Under the pieces are notes generated by a model. The model searched no databases, had not been told where the DNA came from, and was given only the letters and a program-made list of their open reading frames with translations. A stretch of DNA of 64,000 nucleotides from Actinomyces gaoshouyii (GTDB taxonomy: Bacteria > Actinomycetota > Actinomycetes > Actinomycetales > Actinomycetaceae). Numbering within the stretch: position 1 is the stretch's first letter; the number at the start of each line of letters is the position of its first letter. The translations under genes and the position numbers were made by a program. Of the stretch, positions 40,912 to 51,558 are shown in pieces. Location of the stretch: NCBI RefSeq assembly GCF_002072175.1, contig NZ_MVIV01000002.1, positions 334,743 through 398,742 on the forward strand. Reading direction: 5' to 3'.

Positions 40912-42189
40912 ATGATCGATCTGCGCGAGCTCCGTGAGAACCCAGAGCCGTACCGCGCCAGCCAGCGCGCCCGCGGCGCCGACGTCGGCCTCGTCGAGCG
41001 CATCATCGCCGCTGACGAGTCCCGCCGTTGCCTCCTGGGCGCCTTCGAGGCCCTGCGGGCCGAGCAGAGGAGCGTGTCCAAGTCGATCGGCAAGGCCTCC
41101 CCGGGGGCCGAGCGCGATGCCGCTCTGGCCAGCGCCAAGGAGCTCGCCGAGCGGGTCAGGGCCGCCGAGGCCGCCGCGAATGGCGCCGCCGCCGAGCTCG
41201 ACGATCTCGCCCGCCAGTTCCCTAACCTCATCGCCGGCGCCCCCACCGGGGGCGAGGAGGACTACGTCCTCCTGCGCCACGGGGGCGGCGAACCGCGCGA
41301 CTTTGCTGCCGAGGGCTTCACCCCCGCCGACCATCTCGCCCTGGGCGAGGGCCTGGGCATCATCGACACGCGCCGCGGCGCGAAGGTCTCCGGCGCCCGC
41401 TTCTACTACCTCAAGGGCGCCGGCATGCGCCTGGAGCTCGCGCTCATGACCGCCGCCCTCGACCTGGCCGATCGCCACGGCTTCACCCCCATGACGACGC
41501 CGACCCTCGTATCTCCCGCCATCATGGGCGGTACCGGGTTCCTCGGCGCCCATAGCGACGAGATCTACTACCTCCCGGCGGATGACCTCTACCTGACCGG
41601 CACCTCCGAGGTGGCCCTGGCCGGCTACCACACCGATGAGATCCTCGACCTGACCGCCGGCCCCAAGCGCTACCTCGGCTGGTCCACCTGTTACCGGCGC
41701 GAGGCCGGCGCCGCCGGCAAGGACACCCGCGGCATCATCCGCGTCCACCAGTTCAACAAGGCCGAGATGTTCTCCTACTGCCGCCCCGAGGACGCCGAGG
41801 CGGAGCACGCCCGCCTCCTGGCCATGGAGGAGGAGATGTTGGCACTGGTCGGCCTGCCCTACCGGGTCATCGATACCGCCGCCGGGGACCTGGGCAGCTC
41901 GGCCGCCCGGAAGTTCGACTGCGAGGCCTGGCTGCCCACCCAGGAGCGCTGGATGGAGGTCACCTCCACCTCCAACTGCACCACCTTCCAGGCCCGGCGC
42001 CTGGGCATCCGCGAGCGGCGCGAGGGCGGCACCGCGCCGGTGGCCACGCTCAACGGCACCCTGGCCACCACCCGCTGGATGGTGGCGATCCTGGAGAACC
42101 AGCAGCGCGCCGACGGTGCCGTCGTCGTCCCCGAGGGCCTGCGCCCCTACATGGGCGGCCTCGAGGTCATCGAGCCCGTCGAGCGATGA
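40912..42189 (+). CDS. serS: Seryl-tRNA synthetase
   Basis: 425 aa, normal length. The N-terminal coiled-coil arm (about residues 25-105) contacts the long variable arm of tRNA-Ser. Class II catalytic core: [11 protein letters not shown], motif 2 [20 protein letters not shown] and motif 3 [18 protein letters not shown]. It charges the two tRNA-Ser encoded at 46444 and 46608. The stop overlaps the next gene's start by 4 nt (ATGA). Confidence 0.96.
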   Translation: MIDLRELRENPEPYRASQRARGADVGLVERIIAADESRRCLLGAFEALRAEQRSVSKSIGKASPGAERDAALASAKELAERVRAAEAAANGAAAELDDLARQFPNLIAGAPTGGEEDYVLLRHGGGEPRDFAAEGFTPADHLALGEGLGIIDTRRGAKVSGARFYYLKGAGMRLELALMTAALDLADRHGFTPMTTPTLVSPAIMGGTGFLGAHSDEIYYLPADDLYLTGTSEVALAGYHTDEILDLTAGPKRYLGWSTCYRREAGAAGKDTRGIIRVHQFNKAEMFSYCRPEDAEAEHARLLAMEEEMLALVGLPYRVIDTAAGDLGSSAARKFDCEAWLPTQERWMEVTSTSNCTTFQARRLGIRERREGGTAPVATLNGTLATTRWMVAILENQQRADGAVVVPEGLRPYMGGLEVIEPVER

Positions 42190-43325
42190 GCCTGGACCGG
42201 TCGCGTCGCCCCGAGGCGGGGGCGGCAGAGGTGCCCGGCCCGGGTGAGCGGTGGGGGGCGGCCGATGAGGTGCGCCCCTCGGGCGCGCCGCTGACGGACT
42301 TCGACCCCGACTCCGCCCCGGCCCTCAGCCTCGGCGGAGCCACCCATTACCCGGGACCCGCCGGGGCCCGCCCCCTGGATGACGACGCCTACGCCCGCCT
42401 CGTCGCCAACCGGGCCGAGGCCATCGCCCCGATCCTCGACGCCGCGGGCCCGGCCGCCCAGGCCGGACCGGCTGGGACCGCCGCCCCGGGCGCCCCGGGC
42501 TTTTGCCCGGCCCTGGGACCCGGGCTCATCGTCGCCCTCGACGTCGATGGCACCATCCTCGACCGCGACGGGCGCGTCTCCGATCGCGTCCACGCCGCGC
42601 TGTCCCGTCTGGACGCCGCCGGCGCCCGGATCGTCGTGTCCACGGGGCGCAGCGTCAGCGCTTCGCTGCCGGTGGCCCGCCATATCGGCGTCCGCCACGG
42701 CTGGATGGTTTGCGCCAACGGCGCTCTCACGCTGCGCCTGGACCCCGGCCTGGAGCGCGGGCACGAGGTCGTCGACTCGGTGACCTTCGATCCCGCGCAC
42801 GTCATCTCCACGTTGCGCCGGGCCATCCCGGAGGGCATCTTCGCCGTTGAGGTCCCCGATGAGGGCTTCCTCGTCACCCGGCTCTTCCCCGACGGCGAGC
42901 TCATCGAGGACCAGCGCGTCGTCAGCTACGAGGAGATTGTCTCCCGGCCGGTCAACCGCGTGGTGCTGCGCGCACCGGCCATGAGCCTGGAGGAGTTCAG
43001 CGGTCTCGTGCGCTCCACGGGCTCCTCGACCGTCGAGGAGTACTCGATCGGCTGGACCTCCTGGCTCGACGTCGCCCCCGAGGGAGTCTCGAAGGCGACG
43101 GCGCTCGCGGGCCTGGCCGCTCGTCTGGGCACCGACGCCTCCCAGGTGGTGGCCGTGGGGGACGGCACCAATGACATCGAGATGCTCCGCTGGGCGGGCC
43201 TCGGCGTGGCCATGGGCTCGGCTCCCGACTTCGTCAAGGCCAGCGCCGACATCATCACCGAGTCGGTCTGGCATGATGGATGTGCTGCGGTCCTCGATGC
43301 CCTCGTCGATCTTCTGACCACTTGA
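42186..43325 (+). CDS. HAD-superfamily phosphatase (Cof-like)
   Basis: 379 aa, coupled to serS through ATGA. An N-terminal Pro/Ala-rich extension of about 110 residues precedes the HAD core: motif I DVDGTI with nucleophile Asp119, motif II STGRS and the C-terminal [20 protein letters not shown] carrying the Mg2+ aspartates. Cof-type phosphatases act on sugar phosphates, FMN or PLP. The serS-HAD pairing recurs in actinobacteria, but a functional link to tRNA charging is not established. Confidence 0.88.
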   Translation: MSLDRSRRPEAGAAEVPGPGERWGAADEVRPSGAPLTDFDPDSAPALSLGGATHYPGPAGARPLDDDAYARLVANRAEAIAPILDAAGPAAQAGPAGTAAPGAPGFCPALGPGLIVALDVDGTILDRDGRVSDRVHAALSRLDAAGARIVVSTGRSVSASLPVARHIGVRHGWMVCANGALTLRLDPGLERGHEVVDSVTFDPAHVISTLRRAIPEGIFAVEVPDEGFLVTRLFPDGELIEDQRVVSYEEIVSRPVNRVVLRAPAMSLEEFSGLVRSTGSSTVEEYSIGWTSWLDVAPEGVSKATALAGLAARLGTDASQVVAVGDGTNDIEMLRWAGLGVAMGSAPDFVKASADIITESVWHDGCAAVLDALVDLLTT

Positions 43326-43357
43326 TCCCTGCGGGCCGCCGAGAGAGAAGAGCCCTG

Positions 43358-44854
43358 ATGAGCCCCGTCATCCGCCGTCCCAATCCCGTCCGGCGTGCCA
43401 GAGGCGCCGGCATCGTGACCGGCGCCGCCGGCTCCGGCGGTGGCCCGGTGCTTCCCCGCCCCTCGCGCCGAGCCATGGGGGCGGTGACGGCGCGCGCCCT
43501 GGTCGGCGCCGCTCTGGCCGGCTGCGCGCCCAAGGGCGTCAGCGGTGCTCAGGCCGGCGGTGCGCCCGGCTGCAAGGCGGATCCTGCGCTGCGGGGCACC
43601 TCCCTCACGCTCACCTCCCCGCTGACGGGCGTCGAGGCGCAGCGCCTGGAGGCCTCCCTGGAGGCCTTCACCACCTGCACCGGCATCAGCGTCGTCCACA
43701 CCGGCTCCGACATGCTCGAGGAGGACCTGTGCGCCGGGCGCCACGGTGATCTCGCGATCGTCCCCCAGGCGAGTATCGTCTCCGAGCTCGTCTCCGATGG
43801 TCGGCTGGTGGCCCTGTCCAACCAGGTCGGGGCGAACGTGGAGCGCGGATGGGAGCGCACCTGGGGCGATGCCGGGACCTACAACGGCACGCTCTACGCC
43901 GCGCCCCTCATGGCCGCCGTGAAGTCCTTCATCTGGTACTCGCCGGCGGCCTTCTTCAGGGCCGGTTACAAGGTGCCCACCACCTGGGCAGAATTGGAGT
44001 CCCTCACGAAGAAGATGGCTGCGGGCCCGGGCGCCACGGCCAGAGCGACGGCGAGCGCGAGCGCCCTTCCGAGTGGTGAGGCCGCCGCGCAGGCCTCCCC
44101 GAGCGCCAGTCCCGGGGCCAGCGCCGAGCATCCGGTGCCCTGGTGCCTGCCGGTGGCCGACGGCCCCACGAGTGGCTGGACGGTCACGGACTGGCTGGAG
44201 GATGCGATCCTGGCCACCCAGGGCCCGGGCGCCTATGACGCCTGGGGGGCGCACAGGGTGCCGCTCAACGACTCCGCCGTCGTGCGCGCCCTGGACTCGG
44301 TGGCCTCCCTCGTCCTCGCCGACGGGCATGTGCTCGGCGGACGGGCGGGCGCCTCGGCCATGACCCTGGAGGATGCCGCCACCGCTCTGGCCGAGGGCCG
44401 CTGCTACATGGTCCACGCCTCGAGTTCCTTCGAGACCCTCCTGCCCGACGGCGGCGCCGACCTCGACGCCTTCCTCGTGCCCAGCGCCTCGGATGATGAG
44501 ACTCCCGTCCTCGTGGGCGGCGACTACCTCGTCTCCTTCTCCGACGGCCCGGGTGCGCAGGCGCTGGCCGAGTACATGACCAGCGCCGAGTGGGCGCAGA
44601 CGAGGGCCGCGCTCGGCGGGGTGGCCACCGCCAACCAGCGTGTGGACGCCTCTTCCATCAGTTCGCGCGTGGGGCGGCGGGCCACCGAGATGCTCCAGTC
44701 GCGTTACTCCCTCATCCGCATGGATGCCTCTGACGGCATGCCCCCCGAGGTCGGCGTGCACGCGCTGTGGAGGGCACTGGCCTCCTGGGCCGCGGGATCC
44801 TTGGACTCCGAGGCTGCCCTCGCCCAGGCGGAGAGGGCCTGGCCCACCAGGTGA
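43358..44854 (+). CDS. Extracellular solute-binding lipoprotein (sugar-type)
   Basis: 498 aa. A long basic N-region ends in a lipobox ALAGC with Cys56. The mature protein has a type 1 solute-binding fold (LEASLEAFTTCTGISVVHTG, VPTTWAELESLTKKMA, WTVTDWLEDAIL). A low-complexity Ala/Ser insert at about 225-260 interrupts it. No permease or ATPase gene is adjacent, so it is an orphan binding protein; the next gene encodes an AGE-family sugar isomerase, which suggests a carbohydrate ligand (inference). It is 32 nt downstream of the HAD gene and may be in the same operon. Confidence 0.83.
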   Translation: MSPVIRRPNPVRRARGAGIVTGAAGSGGGPVLPRPSRRAMGAVTARALVGAALAGCAPKGVSGAQAGGAPGCKADPALRGTSLTLTSPLTGVEAQRLEASLEAFTTCTGISVVHTGSDMLEEDLCAGRHGDLAIVPQASIVSELVSDGRLVALSNQVGANVERGWERTWGDAGTYNGTLYAAPLMAAVKSFIWYSPAAFFRAGYKVPTTWAELESLTKKMAAGPGATARATASASALPSGEAAAQASPSASPGASAEHPVPWCLPVADGPTSGWTVTDWLEDAILATQGPGAYDAWGAHRVPLNDSAVVRALDSVASLVLADGHVLGGRAGASAMTLEDAATALAEGRCYMVHASSSFETLLPDGGADLDAFLVPSASDDETPVLVGGDYLVSFSDGPGAQALAEYMTSAEWAQTRAALGGVATANQRVDASSISSRVGRRATEMLQSRYSLIRMDASDGMPPEVGVHALWRALASWAAGSLDSEAALAQAERAWPTR

Positions 44855-44969
44855 GCCCATCGGGTGGGCTGGCCCCGCCGACTGGTAGCCTGCGCTGCAT
44901 CAGGCATGGGCGGCGAGGGCGCTCCGCCGCGTCCGCTCCCGCCCATGCGCACTGGGGCGAGGAGGGCTC

Positions 44970-46325
44970 ATGGGACTGGGATGGTTCGGCGCGCCGGAGC
45001 ACAACCGTTGGCTCGCCGAGGAGATGCAGGCGCTCCTGCGCCACGGGCGGGCCGCGCGGGTGCCTGCGGGCTTCGGCTGGATCGGGCCCGACGGCGCCGT
45101 GGACGCCTCGCGCCCCGTTGAGCTGTGGATCACCGGCCGTATGACCTTCGCCTTCTCCCTGGGAACACTCCTGGGGGTCCCAGGCTGCCGCCGCTACGCC
45201 GATCATGGTGTACGGGCCCTGTCCCGCGCGCTGCGCGACCGCACCCACGGGGGCTGGTACTCCGCCGTCGGCCATGAGTTGGACGCCGAGGGTCATGGCG
45301 TTCCCACTCGGGAGGCGGCTCGCAAGGAGTGCTACCAGCACGCCTTCGTCATGCTCGCCGCCGCTGCGGCGACGGCCGCGAACCGCCCCGGCGCCCATGA
45401 ACTGCTCGCCGAGGCCTGTCGCGTCGTCGAGGCGCACTGGTGGGACGAGTCCTACGGGATGCCGATCGAGTCCTACGCCGTGGACTGGAGTGATCCTGAG
45501 GATTACCGCGGGCTCAATGCGGCGATGCACACGGTCGAGGCCTTCCTGGCCACCGCCGATGTCACCGGGGATCCGGTGTGGCTGGAGCGTGCCGTCCAGA
45601 TCATCGACTCTGCCGTCAATGTCCACGCCCGCGACCATGACTGGCGCCTCCCCGAGCACTACGACACCGCTTGGCGCCCGCGCCTGGACTATAACGAGGA
45701 CGCCCCCGACCACCCCTTCCGCCCCTACGGGGCCACGCCCGGGCACGGCCTGGAATGGGCGCGCCTGACGGTCCAGGCCCGCGCCGCGCTCGTGGGCCGC
45801 CGCCTGTCCGCGCCCGACTGGATGCTCGACGCCGCCGAGTCGCTTTTCGACCGTGCCCGCGTGGATGCCTGGAGGGTCGACGGCGGGCCGGGCTTCGTCT
45901 ACACCACGGACTTCGACGGTCGGCCCATCGTCCATGAGCGCATGCACTGGGTCGTTTGCGAGGGCATCTCCGCCGCCGCCGCGATCCGTCAAGCCCTGCT
46001 CGACGACGGCCGCGGCGAGATCGAGGTCGAGCTTTACGAGCACTGCTACCGCACGTGGCTGGACTACGCCGAGGAGTTCCTCATCGCCTCGCCCGGTGTG
46101 TGGTGGCACGAGCTCGACAGCTCCAATGCGCCGTCCGCGCGGACCTGGGACGGCCATCCGGATATCTACCACGCTCTCCAGGCGGTGCTCATGCCCCGGC
46201 TGCCGGTGTGGCCCTCGATGGCTCAGGCCATCGCCGAGGGCCGCCTCGACCGGCCCTCTTCGGCGCCGCCCGTCGAAGAGCATGGGAGGGGTTCGCGCCG
46301 TCGTGGGCTCTTCGGCCGTGGGTGA
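44970..46325 (+). CDS. AGE-family isomerase/epimerase (YihS/mannose isomerase type)
   Basis: 451 aa. An (alpha/alpha)6-barrel AGE-family enzyme with YihS-type motifs: ELWITGRMTFAFSLG, RGLNAAMHTVEAFLATADVT, YGATPGHGLEWARL and the C-terminal HPDIYHALQAVLMPRLPVW carrying a catalytic His. Members interconvert aldoses and ketoses such as mannose/fructose or sulfoquinovose/sulfofructose; I cannot tell which. The ATG at 44970 is preceded by GGCGAGGAGGGC. A TAGCCT box at 44885 may be its own -10. Confidence 0.87.
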   Translation: MGLGWFGAPEHNRWLAEEMQALLRHGRAARVPAGFGWIGPDGAVDASRPVELWITGRMTFAFSLGTLLGVPGCRRYADHGVRALSRALRDRTHGGWYSAVGHELDAEGHGVPTREAARKECYQHAFVMLAAAAATAANRPGAHELLAEACRVVEAHWWDESYGMPIESYAVDWSDPEDYRGLNAAMHTVEAFLATADVTGDPVWLERAVQIIDSAVNVHARDHDWRLPEHYDTAWRPRLDYNEDAPDHPFRPYGATPGHGLEWARLTVQARAALVGRRLSAPDWMLDAAESLFDRARVDAWRVDGGPGFVYTTDFDGRPIVHERMHWVVCEGISAAAAIRQALLDDGRGEIEVELYEHCYRTWLDYAEEFLIASPGVWWHELDSSNAPSARTWDGHPDIYHALQAVLMPRLPVWPSMAQAIAEGRLDRPSSAPPVEEHGRGSRRRGLFGRG

Positions 46326-46407
46326 GGCGAGCCGGCGAGTGCCGTGAGCGCGGCGCCCTCCACGCAGTGACCGGCGTCCGACTGGCAACCGGCAGGGCAC
46401 GATGCTG

Positions 46408-46413
46408 TAAGGT
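46408..46413 (+). promoter_or_regulatory. -10 box (TAAGGT) of tRNA-Ser(UGA)
   Basis: TAAGGT 30 nt upstream of the mature tRNA; no convincing -35 at 17 nt. Confidence 0.4.
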
Positions 46414-46443
46414 CGATCCTGCCCGGCGGTCGCGCCGGGCCAG

Positions 46444-46529
46444 GGAGGAATGACAGAGCGGCCGAATGTGGCGGTCTTGAAAACCGCTGTGCGCCTCGCG
46501 CACCGGGGGTTCGAATCCCTCTTCCTCCG
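46444..46529 (+). tRNA. tRNA-Ser (anticodon UGA)
   Basis: 86 nt. Acceptor GGAGGAA (46444-46450) pairs with TTCCTCC (46522-46528), discriminator G46529. Anticodon stem GCGGT/ACCGC encloses CTTGAAA, giving TGA. A long variable arm (GTGCGCCTCGCGCAC) is typical of Ser. CCA is not encoded. Confidence 0.96.
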
Positions 46530-46582
46530 CTGCGGCTGTCCGGCGCTCGCGCCTCGCTTTGCGGGGCCGGGACGCCCTGGGG

Positions 46583-46588
46583 TAGTCT
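46583..46588 (+). promoter_or_regulatory. -10 box (TAGTCT) of tRNA-Ser(GCU)
   Basis: TAGTCT 19 nt before the mature tRNA, suggesting separate transcription from the preceding tRNA. Confidence 0.4.
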
Positions 46589-46607
46589 CGCAGCGCGCTT
46601 CGCATCT

Positions 46608-46694
46608 GGAGACGTCGCATAGTGGCCTAGTGCGCCTCCCTGCTAAGGAGGTTGGGGTGGAAGCCCCTCGGGGGTTCGAATCCCCCCGTCTCCG
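46608..46694 (+). tRNA. tRNA-Ser (anticodon GCU)
   Basis: 87 nt. Acceptor GGAGACG (46608-46614) pairs with CGTCTCC (46687-46693), discriminator G46694. Anticodon stem CCTCC/GGAGG encloses CTGCTAA, giving GCT. A long variable arm is present. CCA is not encoded. Confidence 0.96.
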
Positions 46695-46701
46695 CCGGAC
46701 T

Positions 46702-46727
46702 AGCCCCGGGATCGCTCTCCCGGGGCT
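46702..46727 (+). terminator. Hairpin terminator after tRNA-Ser(GCU)
   Basis: 10-bp stem AGCCCCGGGA / TCCCGGGGCT with a 6-nt loop, followed by TCTCTG. Confidence 0.8.
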
Positions 46728-47622
46728 TCTCTGCGCTTGGTGGAGGGTGAGGGGCTTTCGCCCGGATGGAGCGTCAGGCCCGCCGCGCGGTGGCAACCCT
46801 GCCGCGCGTCCACAAGCGCAGTGCGCGGCGGCAACCGGGGGAGGACGGGCCCGGCCCACCCTCTCGCCTCATCCGGGCGGCCCATCCGAATGGCCTGGGA
46901 TGGAGGATCATGGAGGATCGAGGTGTCTTGAGCGCCGATGGGCCGTTGAGGCACCGCCTGGCCGTCAGGAGCATCGCGGGGAGCGCTGCCCTGGACGGCT
47001 GCCTTGAGCGCCACGGCGTCGGGCTTCGAGCGCCTGCTGGATTTCCCAGGCGGTTCACAGTGAAGTCGAGGGTGTGCTCCCAGGTCCGCGGAGTTATATG
47101 GATGTCACCGCCGGGCGGAACGGATCGGGAGGGTTGGGGAGCCCGTTGATCGGTTCGGGCCGAGGCTGGTGCAGGTCTTAGGGAGCCTGCTCCAAGCGCT
47201 CCGGTGAAGGAGGCCGGCTCCTCCCTTGTCATGGGAACCGGGGGAGTTGAGCGGCCTCACGAACGAAGGGCCCGTGGGCCCGGGTGACACCCGGGCCCAC
47301 GGGCCCTGATCGTTCCCGGAATACTTCTGACCGGCCGTGATGCTGACGAAGATCAACGACGGGGAGTCGCTTGGGGCGCATAGCCTGCTTCATGACCGTC
47401 GGGAGCAAGGGAGCGCCGGCACCACGGGCAGGAATGGAGAGGAAGGGCGGAGCGGATGCTGGACCGCGGGAGCGCTCTGAAGGCGGCCCTGATCGCCGGC
47501 TCCCATCCAGAGGATCAGGCGCACCCGGCCGGAGAGCTCTGCGCGGATGGGGAGCATCGCCATCGGGCTCTGGCGGGCCTACCGTGAGCCCAGCCCTGTG
47601 CCGCGCCTCACGGTCGGGCGAT
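46728..47622. other. Gene-free interval between tRNA-Ser and tRNA-Arg
   Basis: About 900 bp. Short open frames on both strands lack the strong GC3 bias of real genes here, have no ribosome-binding site and resemble nothing I know. The third-position bias is lost and AT content is locally higher (GTTATATGGATG near 47092). It could be a decayed gene or an RNA-bearing spacer; I see no SRP, RNase P or tmRNA signature. The one distinct structure is the hairpin at 47261-47315. Confidence 0.5.
47261..47315. repeat. Very long perfect hairpin in the gene-free interval
   Basis: Arms AGGGCCCGTGGGCCCGGGTG (47267-47286) and its exact reverse complement (47288-47307), extended by GAACGA (47261-47266) and TCGTTC (47310-47315) across a 2-nt bulge. 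In practice this is an 18-bp GC stem with a TGACA loop plus 6 more pairs. It could be a bidirectional terminator, but no gene ends here. Confidence 0.85.
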
Positions 47623-47651
47623 TTGGCGAGCCCAGGGGCTCGGCGTAAAGT
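47623..47651 (+). promoter_or_regulatory. Promoter of tRNA-Arg
   Basis: -35 TTGGCG (47623-47628) and -10 TAAAGT (47646-47651) at 17-nt spacing, 21 nt before the mature tRNA. Confidence 0.6.
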
Positions 47652-47672
47652 CCTGCCTGTCGAAAACGACAT

Positions 47673-47748
47673 GCGCCAGTAGCTCAACGGATAGAGCAGC
47701 TGACTACGGATCAGCAGGTTGGGGGTTCGAATCCCTTCTGGCGCACCA
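47673..47748 (+). tRNA. tRNA-Arg (anticodon ACG)
   Basis: 76 nt with encoded CCA (47746-47748). Acceptor GCGCCAG pairs with CTGGCGC. Anticodon stem GCTGA/TCAGC encloses CTACGGA, giving ACG, which is normally modified to ICG for CGN codons. It is the only tRNA here with an encoded CCA. Confidence 0.96.
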
Positions 47749-47749
47749 G

Positions 47750-47793
47750 CACCCCGTCATCGGCTGGATCGACAGTCGGAGTCGGGGTGTTTT
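47750..47793 (+). terminator. Terminator after tRNA-Arg
   Basis: CACCCCG (47750-47756) pairs with CGGGGTG (47783-47789) around a 26-nt partly paired loop, followed directly by TTTT. Confidence 0.65.
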
Positions 47794-47863
47794 CAATGCT
47801 CGGGAGGCCGAGTCCGGCCGACAGGCGCGGTCATGAACAACCCGAATCATGTTCTGACGAGAC

Positions 47864-49786
47864 TCACTGCCCAGTCGCGGTGTCGGCGGGGCAGGTGGTG
47901 CCCTCGGTCGGGAGGCTGCCGTCCAGGAGGGTTTCGTTGACCGCCTTCGTCGCGCAGGAATTCCTGCCGACTGCCCCGTGGATGGCCTCGTCGACGCTGA
48001 TGAGGCGGCTGCCGGTGAGCTCGCGGCTCAGGGACTCCGACCAGGCGTACGGCGTCGTCGGGTCGTTCTTGTTGCCGATCACGAGGACCGGGCCGGTGGT
48101 CGGCGAGGAGAAGGCCTGGTGCTGTGGGGCGGAGGCGGAGCGGCCCCAGCCGTGGCAGATCGCGTCCATGTAGGCCTTCCGCCCGCTGTAGGCCAGTGGT
48201 GCGGCCTTCTTGGCGTTGGCGGCCTGGGCGTCCCAGCCCGTCGCGTCGCCGAGGTTGGGGTAATCGGCGCAGTGCACCGCGTAGGAGACGTACGTGGTGT
48301 TCCACAGCTTGGTGAGCCGCTGGTCCGCCGTCAGGGGCGGCCATGTCCGGTTGCCCTTGCGGCTGGAGGCCTGCAGGGCGGCGCGGTACGTGCTGTAGAG
48401 CTTCGTGGCGTTGCGCGAGCTCATCGCCTCGCTCAGGCCGGGGAGAGACTGCGCCCAGTAGATGTCGGAGTGCTTGGCGATGTAGAGGATCATCGAGCGG
48501 AGCTCGGCGGAGCGCAGGGTCGTCGTGGTCGTGTCCAGTGCGAGGGGCTGGGCGTCGGCGCTCTCGATGAAGCCGAGCAGTTGCGCCCGCCCCTCCTCCG
48601 GGGTGCCGGTCAGGGGGCAGCCGGGGGCTGACTGGCAGGCGGTGATGTACTCGAGTGCCCGCCTCTCCGTGGAGGCCATGTCCTCGGAGTGGACCTGGGC
48701 GCGGGTGAGCGACGGATCGAGGGCGGAGTCCAGGATCATCGTCCCGGTGCGCTGGGGGAAGGCCCGGATGTAGGCGGCGCCGAGATAGGTGCCGTAGGAG
48801 GCGCCCAGGAAGCTCAGCTTCTCGTCGCCGAGGACGGAGCGAATGACGTCCATGTCCCGGATGACCGTTTGGGAGTCCATGTGGTCGAGGAGCTCGGGGA
48901 CCTGGGAGTTCTGGGCGCAGGCTTTGGCGAGAGCGGCGCCTTGGGCCTGGGCCTCGGCGGCCGTCGTCGGGTCGGTGGAGGTCTCGGCCGCTCCACCGGC
49001 GGCCGCGTCCAGATCTGGGGACTCGGCCCCGCCACCGGCCGCGCCTCCCACCTGGGCGGCTTCGTCCGGGACAGTCGTCTCTTTGCTCTCGGGGGTGGCC
49101 TCCTGTCCCTCGGAGACCTGCTCAGAGGCCTGATCGGAGGCGGTGGCGAGGTCGGCGGCGGTCCAGCAGGTCAGCGGCGTGGACTTCCCGACGCCGCGCG
49201 GGTCGAAGCCGACGATGTCATAGGCGTTGCGAACCCGCGGCGACAGGGAGTCGGAGATGATGGGGACGTAGTCGAGCCCGGAGGCCCCGGGGCCACCGGG
49301 GTTGATGACGAGGCTGCCCTTCTCGCCCTTGCCGTCGGCGGCGATCATCTTGCGCAGCGCAAGTGTGATCGTCTGCCCGCCGGGCTGCGAGTAGTCCAGC
49401 GGGACCGCGATCGTCGCGCACGTGGACGCGTCGCCCAGGTCGCAGTTCTCCCATGCGACCGACTGGGACAGGAATGCGCTCAGGTCCGCAGCCCCGGGGG
49501 CGGCGCTGGGCGCGGTGGCCGCGGTGGCCGACGGCGATGCGGAGGCGGTCGGGCTGGCCGCAGCGGTGGTGCTGGTAGCGGGATCCGTCGCGGGTGCGAC
49601 CGCTGCGCTCGATGCGGGTGCTACTGCGGCGGAGCTGGAGGAGGCCGCCGGTGCTGCCGGGCCGGGGGCACCGGGACCAGTGGCCCCCGGGCCGCCGGGG
49701 AGGCAGGCGGTGAGACCGAGCGACAGGGAAGCCGCTGAGAGAATGGCCAGGAGCGTGCGGTGACGTGCGCGAACCAGGGATCCCAT
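47864..49786 (-). CDS. TAP-family alpha/beta-hydrolase lipoprotein (tripeptidyl aminopeptidase-like)
   Basis: 640 aa. A signal peptide with a lipobox-like LTAC (Cys28) is followed by an Ala/Ser/Thr-rich linker to about residue 100. The hydrolase domain shows the oxyanion block NPGGPGASGLDY, the nucleophile elbow GASYG with Ser330, and LILDSALDP-type strand MILDSALDPSL. The C-terminal TAP-like domain includes VLVIGNKNDPTTPYAW (acid Asp) and a late His. An extra Glu/Ala-rich insert sits near 230-285. It probably releases N-terminal peptides outside the cell, feeding peptide uptake. Confidence 0.9.
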   Translation of the reverse strand: MGSLVRARHRTLLAILSAASLSLGLTACLPGGPGATGPGAPGPAAPAASSSSAAVAPASSAAVAPATDPATSTTAAASPTASASPSATAATAPSAAPGAADLSAFLSQSVAWENCDLGDASTCATIAVPLDYSQPGGQTITLALRKMIAADGKGEKGSLVINPGGPGASGLDYVPIISDSLSPRVRNAYDIVGFDPRGVGKSTPLTCWTAADLATASDQASEQVSEGQEATPESKETTVPDEAAQVGGAAGGGAESPDLDAAAGGAAETSTDPTTAAEAQAQGAALAKACAQNSQVPELLDHMDSQTVIRDMDVIRSVLGDEKLSFLGASYGTYLGAAYIRAFPQRTGTMILDSALDPSLTRAQVHSEDMASTERRALEYITACQSAPGCPLTGTPEEGRAQLLGFIESADAQPLALDTTTTTLRSAELRSMILYIAKHSDIYWAQSLPGLSEAMSSRNATKLYSTYRAALQASSRKGNRTWPPLTADQRLTKLWNTTYVSYAVHCADYPNLGDATGWDAQAANAKKAAPLAYSGRKAYMDAICHGWGRSASAPQHQAFSSPTTGPVLVIGNKNDPTTPYAWSESLSRELTGSRLISVDEAIHGAVGRNSCATKAVNETLLDGSLPTEGTTCPADTATGQ

Positions 49787-49940
49787 AGGGGAAGCCTCAA
49801 TCTCCTCTCATGCTTCGTGCATCCTCCTTAAGGATGAGGGTAAGGGTCTCTCATCTCGATGTTTGGGGTTCCTAGGGACGCTGGAGCGATGCATCGGCCG
49901 ATTCGCCGCAGGACGACGGTCGTCCCCGCCGCGACTCGGT

Positions 49941-51398
<1,458 letters not shown>

Positions 51399-51424
51399 AC
51401 ATGCGGGTCAAGCCGCCATACTCC

Positions 51425-51449
51425 GAGTAACCGAGTAACTCAGTTACTC
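51425..51449. repeat. GAGTAAC repeats: direct copy plus 7-3-7 palindrome
   Basis: GAGTAAC at 51425-51431 and 51433-51439, followed by its reverse complement GTTACTC at 51443-51449. It lies between the convergent guaB1 and transsulfuration genes; low GC for this genome. Terminator or binding site. Confidence 0.5.
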
Positions 51450-51558
51450 ATGCACAGGTGGGCAGCCCGCATGAGTATGGGAGGGACGAGCGCGCGGACG
51501 ATTCTCGGAGCAGAGCCGCGAGGCGGCCGGCGCGAGGCGCCGTGAATGCTCAGAACGC

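Noticed and set aside
47371..47682. 103-aa ORF before tRNA-Arg
   Set aside because: Lacks the GC3 bias of real genes here, runs into the tRNA gene and promoter, and has no ribosome-binding site.
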